DNA of 6,883 nt from CAZKEW01 sp964558915 (GTDB taxonomy: Bacteria > Acidobacteriota > Aminicenantia > Aminicenantales > UBA8522). Location of the stretch: NCBI GenBank assembly GCA_964558915.1, contig CAZLFV010000130.1:1-6883 (forward strand). Reading direction: 5' to 3'. The notes beneath the pieces are model-generated. The model saw only the letters and a list, made by a program, of their open reading frames with translations, was not told the DNA's origin and ran no database searches. Of the stretch, positions 1 to 5,672 are shown in pieces; within the stretch, counting starts at the first letter, position 1; each line of letters opens with the position of its first letter. A program made the position numbers and the translations under genes.

Positions 1-2144
1 CCGAAGTTCACACCCGCCGCCGGGTATCCGTATTTTTCCTGGTAATGGGCGTCGAGGATATTGCGGCAAAAAACATTGATATCCAGGAAGGCCCGCAGCG
101 GAAACCGGCCTTCGAAGTCCAGGCGCAGATAGCCGGCCTGGGTCCGCACAGTCTGATCGGTGTCATAAAGGGTATTGTTGTTGTAGATCACTTTCTGGCT
201 GGAGATAGCCTGGGCGAAAAGGGCCAGGCTGAGGTTTCTTCGGGTCACGTACTGAACCCCCGCGTTGGCCTTATGCCGGGGCAGGCCCGGCACCTCATTG
301 AAATCGCGGTCGGCCGGATTCACGAAGAGGTCGACGAAGATATCTCCCTCTGTCCGGCTCTTTTGAAAGGTGTAATTGAAAAAAGCCGACCACCCGGACC
401 CCAGCGGCGCGGCGATCTCGAAATCAAATCCGTAGATTTTGGCATTGTCGATGTTGTAGGCAACAAAGTTAATCAGGTCAAACTGGATATAATTGCGTAT
501 CTGATAATAATAAGGGGAAATCTCAAGGCTCACCCGGCCGGGCAGCGTCGCGTTCCAGCCCGCCTGGACCAGCAGGCCGTCTTCTTCGTGGAAGGGCATG
601 TCGCTCGTATCCACACCGGAATCATAATCATAATGCCAGAAATGCTCGGGCGGAGTCGGCATTCTGAGCGCCCGGGCGACACTCAGATAAATCAAGCTTC
701 CATCCTTGTAATTGTGGGTGAATTTGAGGGAAGGGGACCATCCGGCCATTTGAATATCCGGAATCCCCTCGGCCTGTCCTGCCGGGCCTGAAATACCCTT
801 GTAAGACAGGTAACTGATGCCGGGCGTTATGATCCATCGGCCGCCCGCCAGCTTGATCTCATCCATCAGGAAGGCATTGATGTCTGTGGCCGCGACATAA
901 TATCCGTTGCGAAAAGGCGACCTGAAGTCGTCCGGATAATTCTTGTCCCCGTCGTCCAAGAGGTGGCTGAAGTCGAGCGCCGCCGTGATATTCTGCCGGC
1001 CCAGGAGATGGCTATATTTTGCGGAGAAGCCCTGAGACCGGTCATCAAAGAACATCTTGTGGAAGACGCGTCCGCCCGAAGCGCGAGTATTGTAGGCCTC
1101 CCGGTTGCCGTGGTTTCTCCAATAGCGCAGATTGAGCAACCCGGTATTTTTGATGGCCTGCTCATAGCCGAAATCAAAAGTCCACTTCTTTTTTTCCCAC
1201 CAGCTTCCCGGCTCAGGGTACGCTCCCATGGCTCCGTACATGTACTCGCCGTCCGAAGCAGGAAAGGAGGCGTTGAGAGAATAGAGATATTCCGGATAGT
1301 CAGGATCCTTGGCCTCCCGATTGGCGACGATGAACCCCTTTTTGATCTGGCCGTAGGCGACGTCGGCAGTAACGCTGCCCCCGAAGGAGAAATCGTAGCC
1401 CAGGTAGACATCCGCAGTGCCCGAGCGAACGGTTCCATTCCAGAGGTAACCGTTGCTCGTCGTTGCGCCCAGAGAGAAAGAATATTCAAAGGCCCCGGGT
1501 TTATGGGCATGATTGAGGTTGAACGAAAAAGTATTATAACTCGAGCCGGACAGCTGAACCGCGGTCCGGGGCGCTTCCTGGGGTAATCTTTTGGGCACGA
1601 GATTGATCACGCCGCCCAAGACGTTGCCATAGCGAGGGTCCCCGACGCCCTTGATCACCTCAACCCGGTCCATGTTGAAGAGCGGAATCATGGTCCAGTC
1701 GATGAAATATCCCCCGGCCACGCCAGAGGCGTTGAGCAGGCGGCCGTCTTTCAAGACCTTGATCCTCCGCGACCCCAGGCCACGGATCTTGATAGAATCG
1801 TCGTCGATCGCCGTCCCGACCTCCTGGATTCTCTGAATGTCGACTCCGGGCTGCCGTTCGAGAGCGGTGTCCAGCGTCGTCCCGATGCTCATCGGAAAAA
1901 GCTCGGGCTTAATAACGGTCATGTTGGGCATTTCAATATCGCGGATGTATTCCACGACATCGATAACAATCTCATCGAGCTGAAAGAGCTTCGACCTTTC
2001 CTCTTTTTCTTCGGTTTTCTGCTTTTCTTTCTCTTTTTCTTTGGGTTTTTCTTTTTTTTGGGTTTCCTGGGGGAAAGCAAGTCCCGCTAATAGAATGACG
2101 ACGAAGAGAAACCGGCTGATTTTCAGGAGGCTTTTCATGGCCAT
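1..2144 (-). CDS. TonB-dependent outer-membrane receptor (C-terminus cut by window edge)
   Basis: One stop-free frame of 714 codons runs from ATG 2144 to the left edge. Residues 4-25 form a signal peptide (MKSLLKISRFLFVV then an Ala/Leu/Gly stretch, cleavage near residue 23-26). Residues 29-52 are an almost pure Lys/Glu spacer. LDEIVIDVVE (56-65) resembles a TonB box. The plug domain spans about 70-186, with LERQPGVDIQ, IKIRGLGSRR, VLKDGR, DRVEVIKG and GDPRYGNVLGGVINLV, all typical of TonB-receptor plugs. The rest alternates aromatic and polar residues like a 22-strand barrel and ends at YQEKYGYPAAGVNFG, the usual last-strand region, so only about 10-15 residues are missing. No STN signalling domain is present. 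The family imports scarce ligands across the outer membrane using TonB-ExbBD energy; the ligand is unknown here. ATG 2138 (Met-Lys-Ser) is an equally possible start; neither has a good ribosome site. It is divergent from hyuAB, which suggests but does not prove a shared role. Confidence 0.93.
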   Translation of the reverse strand, partial: MAMKSLLKISRFLFVVILLAGLAFPQETQKKEKPKEKEKEKQKTEEKEERSKLFQLDEIVIDVVEYIRDIEMPNMTVIKPELFPMSIGTTLDTALERQPGVDIQRIQEVGTAIDDDSIKIRGLGSRRIKVLKDGRLLNASGVAGGYFIDWTMIPLFNMDRVEVIKGVGDPRYGNVLGGVINLVPKRLPQEAPRTAVQLSGSSYNTFSFNLNHAHKPGAFEYSFSLGATTSNGYLWNGTVRSGTADVYLGYDFSFGGSVTADVAYGQIKKGFIVANREAKDPDYPEYLYSLNASFPASDGEYMYGAMGAYPEPGSWWEKKKWTFDFGYEQAIKNTGLLNLRYWRNHGNREAYNTRASGGRVFHKMFFDDRSQGFSAKYSHLLGRQNITAALDFSHLLDDGDKNYPDDFRSPFRNGYYVAATDINAFLMDEIKLAGGRWIITPGISYLSYKGISGPAGQAEGIPDIQMAGWSPSLKFTHNYKDGSLIYLSVARALRMPTPPEHFWHYDYDSGVDTSDMPFHEEDGLLVQAGWNATLPGRVSLEISPYYYQIRNYIQFDLINFVAYNIDNAKIYGFDFEIAAPLGSGWSAFFNYTFQKSRTEGDIFVDLFVNPADRDFNEVPGLPRHKANAGVQYVTRRNLSLALFAQAISSQKVIYNNNTLYDTDQTVRTQAGYLRLDFEGRFPLRAFLDINVFCRNILDAHYQEKYGYPAAGVNF
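1989..2060 (-). repeat. Low-complexity Lys/Glu-coding purine tract
   Basis: The plus strand is an almost uninterrupted run of T and C, so the receptor's coding strand is nearly all purine. It encodes residues 29-52 of the receptor, mostly alternating Lys and Glu with a few Gln, Pro and Thr. In the protein it is a charged, probably disordered or helical spacer between the signal peptide and the TonB-box-like segment. In DNA such a tract is prone to replication slippage in whole codons. Confidence 0.7.
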
Positions 2145-2247
2145 AAAATCATAATCCAACCGCACTTCGAAAATCAAAGCTGGAGGAAGCTACGACGCTG
2201 GAAAAAAAAACGGAAAAGTGATAGTTTTTGGCTGGCCAGAAGCCGGA
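2145..2247. other. Divergent intergenic region between TonB receptor and hyuA
   Basis: About 100 bp separates the two divergent start codons and must hold the promoters of both units unless hyuA is read from elsewhere. Visible features are a run of nine A (2202-2210), which may bend DNA, an 8-bp palindrome CTGGCCAG (2232-2239) just before hyuA, and GGCT/AGCC arms (2230-2233, 2241-2244) around it that could form a small hairpin near the hyuA start. A GGAGG at 2182-2186 has no start codon at a suitable distance. I see no convincing plus-strand -35/-10 pair. Confidence 0.6.
2148..2177 (-). promoter_or_regulatory. Possible sigma70-type promoter of the TonB receptor
   Basis: Read on the minus strand, TTGATT (2177-2172) and TATGAT (2153-2148) are separated by 18 bp. 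They match the consensus boxes at 4/6 and 5/6. Transcription would begin about 7 bases after the second box, essentially at the receptor's start codons, giving a leaderless or nearly leaderless mRNA and favouring ATG 2138. That would fit the lack of a Shine-Dalgarno sequence. The match is modest and the region is AT-rich, so this may be chance. Confidence 0.25.
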
Positions 2248-3927
2248 ATGATAAGAGTCGGGATNNNNNNNNNNNNNNNNNNNNNNNNNNNNNNNNNNNN
2301 NNNNNNNNNNNNNNNNNNNNNNNNNNNNNNNNNNNNNNNNNNNNNNNNNNNNNNNNNNNNNNNNCGGAAGTTGAAAAAGGCCGGGGTGAAATCCGTGGCC
2401 GTCTGTTTCCTTCATTCTTACGCCAACCCCGCCAACGAAGAGAAGGTCTGCCGGAGAATGCGAACCCACGGTTTCTCCCTGTCTGCGTCCCACAGCGTCC
2501 TCCGCGAGTACAGGGAATTCGAGCGGGCCAGCACCACTGCCATCAACGCCTATGTGGCCCCTTTGATGGAGCGTTATCTCGCCCATCTGGAGAAAAAACT
2601 GGAAGGGAATCCGCTCCGCATCATGCAGTCGAACGGCGGCTGCGTCCTGGCTCGGAGCGCCAAGGAGAATCCGGTTTGCACGATTCTCTCGGGTCCGGCG
2701 GGTGGCGTCGTCGGCGCGAAAGAAGTGGCCGCTGCGGCCGGCTTTACCAAGATCATATCTTTTGATATGGGCGGGACCTCGACGGATGTTTCCCTATGTG
2801 ATGGGGAGATGGCCACAACGACCGAATCAACGATCAGCGATCTGCCGCTCAAGATGCCTATTATCGATATCCATACGGTTGGCTCAGGGGGCGGCTCTAT
2901 CGCCTTTATCGATGAGGGAGGAGCTTTGCGCGTCGGCCCCCAGAGCGCCGGGGCGGATCCAGGCCCCGTCTGCTACGGGAAGGGCGAGCAAGTGACTGTA
3001 ACTGATGCCAACCTGCTGCTTGGCAGGCTCGATCCCGACCGTTTTCTCGGCGGGGCCATGACCCTCCATCCCGACAGAGCCCTTCGGGCTATGAAAAAAT
3101 TCGCCTCCCGCTTGAACCTGGATGTCCATAATCTTGCTGAAGGGATCATCCGGGTCGCTGATGCAACCATGGAAAGAGCAATCCGCGTGATCTCCGTCGA
3201 GAGGGGGTTTGATACGCGCGATTTTGCCCTGGTTTCTTTTGGAGGGGCGGGCGGGATGCACGCCTCGAGTCTGGCCCGGAAGCTCCGCATTCCCGTGGTC
3301 ATTGTCCCAAAGAACGCCGGGGTTTTGTCTGCTCTGGGGATGCTTCTCTCGGACACGATCAGAGATTATTCAGTCTCTATTCTCAGGCCCGAAGATGCCG
3401 TGTCGATGGCAGACCTGGAAAGGCTCTTCCGGCCGCTCCTGGCCGAAGCATTCCGTGATTTGAGAAGAGAAGGATTCCCTGGAGAGAAAATGCGCCTCCT
3501 CAAGTTTCTGGATGTCCGGTACACCGGCCAGTCTTATGAACTCACCCTCCCGTTTGGACCGGGCTATCGCAAAGAATTCAACCGGCTTCACTTGCGCAAA
3601 TATGGTTATGCCGACGAGAAGAGGCCGGTTGAAGTCGTGAACCTGAGGGTGAAGGCGGTCGGAGTGACGGAAAAGTCGCGTTTCGCTGAGATTGAGTTTA
3701 AAGGGAGGGATGCGAGCGCGGCTTTGATCGACCGCCGGGCCATGCGTTTCGAGGGTAGGACGTATCAGGCCAATGTCTATTCCAGGGGGTTGCTGGCTGC
3801 TGGCAATGTGCTCAGCGGCCCCGCCCTTGTCCTTGATTATGAATCCACCGCAATCGTGCCTCCGTCTTATAGTTGCAGCGTGGACAGATACGGCAACCTA
3901 ATTATCAAGCAGAGAGGTTCTCGGTGA
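2248..3927 (+). CDS. hyuA: Hydantoinase/oxoprolinase family subunit A (HyuA), interrupted by N gap
   Basis: HyuA is the ATP-binding ASKHA-fold subunit of the HyuAB family (N-methylhydantoinase, 5-oxoprolinase, acetone/acetophenone carboxylase relatives). It activates the substrate while HyuB completes the reaction in the cytoplasm. The start at ATG 2248 gives MIRVG, the family's usual N-terminus leading into the first phosphate loop, which is lost in the gap. After the gap 520 residues are seen: KSVAVCFLHSYANP (from about 2389), SNGG, LSGPAGGVVGA, the second ATPase loop FDMGGTSTDVS (from 2761), GSGGGSIAFID (from 2881), GADPGPVCYG (about 2950), VTDANLLLGRL, SFGGAGGMHA (3235-3264), NAGVLSALGM, YTGQSYEL, and the C-terminal GPALVLDYESTAIVP and DRYGNLII. 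Family members are usually about 650-700 residues, so roughly 150-170 codons are hidden. The frame happens to stay open across 100 N, but that carries no information. A weak AGAAG (2238-2242) may be the ribosome site. The substrate is undetermined. Confidence 0.9.
   Translation: MIRVGXXXXXXXXXXXXXXXXXXXXXXXXXXXXXXXXXXRKLKKAGVKSVAVCFLHSYANPANEEKVCRRMRTHGFSLSASHSVLREYREFERASTTAINAYVAPLMERYLAHLEKKLEGNPLRIMQSNGGCVLARSAKENPVCTILSGPAGGVVGAKEVAAAAGFTKIISFDMGGTSTDVSLCDGEMATTTESTISDLPLKMPIIDIHTVGSGGGSIAFIDEGGALRVGPQSAGADPGPVCYGKGEQVTVTDANLLLGRLDPDRFLGGAMTLHPDRALRAMKKFASRLNLDVHNLAEGIIRVADATMERAIRVISVERGFDTRDFALVSFGGAGGMHASSLARKLRIPVVIVPKNAGVLSALGMLLSDTIRDYSVSILRPEDAVSMADLERLFRPLLAEAFRDLRREGFPGEKMRLLKFLDVRYTGQSYELTLPFGPGYRKEFNRLHLRKYGYADEKRPVEVVNLRVKAVGVTEKSRFAEIEFKGRDASAALIDRRAMRFEGRTYQANVYSRGLLAAGNVLSGPALVLDYESTAIVPPSYSCSVDRYGNLIIKQRGSR
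2265..2364. other. Assembly gap (100 N)
   Basis: Exactly 100 consecutive N lie inside hyuA, a standard placeholder for a gap of unknown length. Sequence on the left stops after the fifth to sixth residue of HyuA, and sequence on the right resumes where full-length relatives are at about residue 160-170. The true missing length is therefore probably near 450-500 bp, not 100, if the gene is normal. Confidence 0.95.
3911..3917 (+). promoter_or_regulatory. Ribosome binding site of hyuB
   Basis: AGAGAGG lies 6 bases before GTG 3924, inside the last codons of hyuA. It is the clearest Shine-Dalgarno match in the window and decides the hyuB start in favour of the GTG over the in-frame ATG 51 bases upstream. 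Confidence 0.65.
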
Positions 3928-5507
3928 AGAACGGTAGAAGAGTCGACCCTATCGAGCTCGAAATTTTCAAGAGCATCTTCATTTCCATCGCCGAGGAAAT
4001 GGGTGTCACGCTCTGCCGCTCTTCTTTCTCTCCCAATATCAAGGAGAGAAGGGATTATTCCTGCGCTGTCTTCGACGAAAACGGAAAAACTGTGGCCCAG
4101 GGCGACCATCTTCCCGTTCATTTGGGCGCGATGCCGCTTTCCGTGTTGAGCGCCATCGAGAACGTTGAGCTCGGCCCGGGCGATACGGTTGCCCTCAACG
4201 ACCCGTTCAAGGGAGGGACGCACCTGCCGGATATTACTTTGGTTTCCCCTGTTTATGTGAAGGGGCGTTCGCAGCCGGCTTATTTTGTGGCGAACCGGGC
4301 CCATCACTCGGACGTCGGCGGGATGTCTCCGGGGTCGATGCCCCTGGCCACGGAAATCTTCCAGGAGGGAATCATCATCCCCCCAGTCAAACTGGTTCGC
4401 AGGGGCGTCATCGATAAAGATATCCTCAGCCTGGTTCTAGCCAATGTCCGGACTCCCGAGGAAAGGGAAGGAGACCTGACCGCGCAGCTGGCCGCAAACC
4501 GCATCGGCGAAAAACGTCTGCTCGAGATCACGGCGAAATATGGCCGCGAGAAAATCCGCTCTTACATGAAAAACCTCCAGGACTATTCGGAGCGGATTAT
4601 GCGGCGGGCGATCCGGGAGATGCCCGAGGGTGAGTACAGCTTCACTGATTGTATGGATGACGACGGAGTGAGTTCGAACCCGGTCGGGATTCGGGTGAGC
4701 ATTCGTGTCCGAGGCGATTCGGCTGTGGTTGATTTCCGGGGCTCGGACAGCCAGACAGAAGGCAGCATCAATGCCAATTATGCCATTACGCTTTCGGCGA
4801 CGATGTATGTTTTCCGCTGCATCGTCCGCGGGGATGTCCCCTATAACTCGGGGCTCCTGAGGCCGATCCGGCTTATCGCTCCTGAAGGAAGCGTTGTCAA
4901 TGCCAGGCCGCCGGCAGCTGTGGCCGGAGGCAATGTGGAAACGTCCCAGCGGATAACGGACGCCCTTTTGGGAGCCCTCTCCAAGGCCGTGCCCGGAAGG
5001 ATACCCGCCGCCTCGAGCGGCACGATGAACAATATCACTTTTGGCGGGTTTAATCCTGAAACGGGAAAAAATTTTGCCTACTACGAAACAGTCGGAGGAG
5101 GAATGGGAGCAAGCCCTGAGTCCAACGGATTGAGCGGCGTTCACACTCACATGACGAATACGCGCAATACCCCCGTTGAAGCTCTGGAGAATTATCTTCC
5201 TATCCGGGTGAACCGCTACTCGTTGCGCAAGGGATCGGGCGGCAGCGGAAAATTTAGAGGCGGGGAAGGCATTGTGCGAGAGTTCGAATTCCAGGTTCCG
5301 GCACAGGTTAACATCCTTTCGGAACGAAGAAAATTCCCGCCCTACGGGCTCCACGGAGGGAAGCCGGGGAAAAAAGGAAGAAATGTCCTGATCCGGCATG
5401 GCAAGAGGTCGGTCCTCGGCGGGAAGGCCTCATTTCGAGTTGGTCAAAGCGATATCTTGCGAATCGAAACACCGGGAGGAGGGGGCTACGGGAAAAGCTC
5501 AGGATGA
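3924..5507 (+). CDS. hyuB: Hydantoinase/oxoprolinase family subunit B (HyuB)
   Basis: Complete gene of 527 residues, a normal length for HyuB, the partner of HyuA in ATP-dependent opening of hydantoin or 5-oxoproline-type rings (or carboxylation in some relatives). The GTG start overlaps the hyuA stop in GTGA, implying translational coupling. Family signatures in order: DPIELEIFKSIF (8-19), YSCAVFDENG (45-54), DHLPVHLGAM (61-70), LNDPFKGGTHLPD (91-103), NRAHHSDVGG (124-133; conserved His/Asp residues thought to be catalytic or metal-binding), EGIIIPPVKL, GDLTAQLAANR, then VDFRGSDSQ, INANY, PPAAVAGGNVETSQR, SGTMNN, YYETVGGGMGA, HMTNTRNTPVE, GSGGSGKFRGGEG and the terminal IETPGGGGYG. The last residues (KSSG) and the stop codon lie within the left end of the inserted element at 5494-5641; without it the protein would end Gly-Tyr-Gly-Arg. 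Assignment to the family is firm; the substrate is not known. Confidence 0.95.
   Translation: MKNGRRVDPIELEIFKSIFISIAEEMGVTLCRSSFSPNIKERRDYSCAVFDENGKTVAQGDHLPVHLGAMPLSVLSAIENVELGPGDTVALNDPFKGGTHLPDITLVSPVYVKGRSQPAYFVANRAHHSDVGGMSPGSMPLATEIFQEGIIIPPVKLVRRGVIDKDILSLVLANVRTPEEREGDLTAQLAANRIGEKRLLEITAKYGREKIRSYMKNLQDYSERIMRRAIREMPEGEYSFTDCMDDDGVSSNPVGIRVSIRVRGDSAVVDFRGSDSQTEGSINANYAITLSATMYVFRCIVRGDVPYNSGLLRPIRLIAPEGSVVNARPPAAVAGGNVETSQRITDALLGALSKAVPGRIPAASSGTMNNITFGGFNPETGKNFAYYETVGGGMGASPESNGLSGVHTHMTNTRNTPVEALENYLPIRVNRYSLRKGSGGSGKFRGGEGIVREFEFQVPAQVNILSERRKFPPYGLHGGKPGKKGRNVLIRHGKRSVLGGKASFRVGQSDILRIETPGGGGYGKSSG
5490..5493 (+). repeat. Left 4-bp flanking direct repeat (GGGA)
   Basis: GGGA directly abuts the left end of the inverted-repeat element and matches GGGA at 5642-5645 directly abutting the right end. 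It is interpreted as a target-site duplication made on insertion. Four bases alone are weak evidence; the exact adjacency to both ends of the inverted repeat is what makes it persuasive. Confidence 0.55.
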
Positions 5508-5522
5508 GTGGTTCGAAGTACG
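5494..5522 (+). repeat. Left terminal inverted repeat
   Basis: It begins AAAGCTCAGGATGAGTGG and continues to GAAGT-A-CG. It pairs with 5612-5641. The hyuB stop TGA (5505-5507) lies in its perfect 10-bp core GGATGAGTGG (5502-5511). Confidence 0.7.
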
Positions 5523-5524
5523 CC

Positions 5525-5547
5525 GATTTTCCCCAGCGAGGAAAATC
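5525..5547 (+). repeat. Hairpin 1 inside the element
   Basis: GATTTTCC (5525-5532) and GGAAAATC (5540-5547) form a perfect 8-bp stem with a 7-base loop. Two more pairs (5522-5550, 5523-5549) are possible after one mismatch. No T-run follows, so it is not a typical intrinsic terminator. Confidence 0.6.
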
Positions 5548-5569
5548 AGCTCCGATTCGTTCTTCGCTC

Positions 5570-5588
5570 TTCTCTCCTGCGGAGAGAA
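5570..5588 (+). repeat. Hairpin 2 inside the element
   Basis: TTCTCTCC (5570-5577) and GGAGAGAA (5581-5588) form a perfect 8-bp stem with a 3-base TGC loop, near the middle of the element. Confidence 0.6.
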
Positions 5589-5601
5589 ACCCTGCCCGCT
5601 C

Positions 5602-5617
5602 AGTCCTCATACGGACT
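5602..5617 (+). repeat. Hairpin 3 inside the element
   Basis: AGTCC (5602-5606) and GGACT (5613-5617) form a 5-bp stem with a 6-base loop. It shares bases with the inner part of the right terminal repeat, so the two pairings compete. Confidence 0.45.
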
Positions 5618-5641
5618 TCTGCGCCACTCATCCCTCGCTTT
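5612..5641 (-). repeat. Right terminal inverted repeat
   Basis: Read on the minus strand it starts AAAGCGAGGGATGAGTGG and continues to GAAGT-C-CG, mirroring the left end. The perfect 10-bp core is CCACTCATCC at 5624-5633 and the outer GCTTT is at 5637-5641. Confidence 0.7.
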
Positions 5642-5645
5642 GGGA
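5642..5645 (+). repeat. Right 4-bp flanking direct repeat (GGGA)
   Basis: Second copy of the GGGA found at 5490-5493, immediately outside the right end of the element. It is followed by GATAA, which gives a stop codon in the hyuB frame when the element is removed. Confidence 0.55.
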
Positions 5646-5672
5646 GATAAAAAAAGAAAGCTGAGTAACTAA

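Larger units (their letters stand above)
5494..5641. mobile_element. 148-bp MITE-like palindromic element with terminal inverted repeats
   Basis: The ends are imperfect inverted repeats: 5494-5522 and the reverse complement of 5612-5641 share AAAGC, then GGATGAGTGG, then GAAGT and CG, 22 identical positions over 29/30. The outer 18 bp match at 15 positions with a symmetric 3-base mismatch. Both ends are flanked immediately by GGGA. Inside are three perfect hairpins (5525-5547, 5570-5588, 5602-5617). It encodes no recognisable protein, so it would need a transposase supplied elsewhere. It sits across the 3' end of hyuB and provides its stop codon. Alternatives are a REP/ERIC-like structured repeat or a native mRNA structure. 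The restored empty site favours insertion. I do not recognise it as a named family. Confidence 0.65.

Noticed and set aside
45..1836. Several plus-strand open frames
   Set aside because: All lie antisense to the continuous minus-strand TonB receptor frame, whose domain signatures are clear.
2218..2247. GTG 2218 as the hyuA start
   Set aside because: It would add ten residues before MIRVG, the usual beginning of HyuA proteins.
3873..3923. ATG 3873 as the hyuB start
   Set aside because: It would overlap hyuA by 55 bases and add a tail unlike the family. GTG 3924 has a good ribosome site and a GTGA overlap.
4437..5399. Minus-strand open frame of 320 codons
   Set aside because: It is antisense to hyuB, whose family motifs occupy the same region; long shadow frames are common in GC-rich genes.
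5525..5560. Hairpin 1 as an intrinsic terminator after hyuB
   Set aside because: The stem is AT-rich and no T-run follows it; the downstream gene is close and in the same direction.
5308..5631. Minus-strand open frame of 107 codons across the hyuB end and the element
   Set aside because: It overlaps conserved hyuB coding sequence antisense, shows no domain, and ends inside the palindromic element; best explained as chance.
5601..5633. Minus-strand GUCC-GUAUGA-GGAC stem with a nearby GAUGAG, recalling a hammerhead ribozyme stem II
   Set aside because: The invariant core is missing: no CUGAUGA directly before the stem and no GAAA directly after it.
5398..5664. Plus-strand open frame of 88 codons over the hyuB end and spacer
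   Set aside because: It is an alternative frame of hyuB running into the element, with no recognisable protein features.
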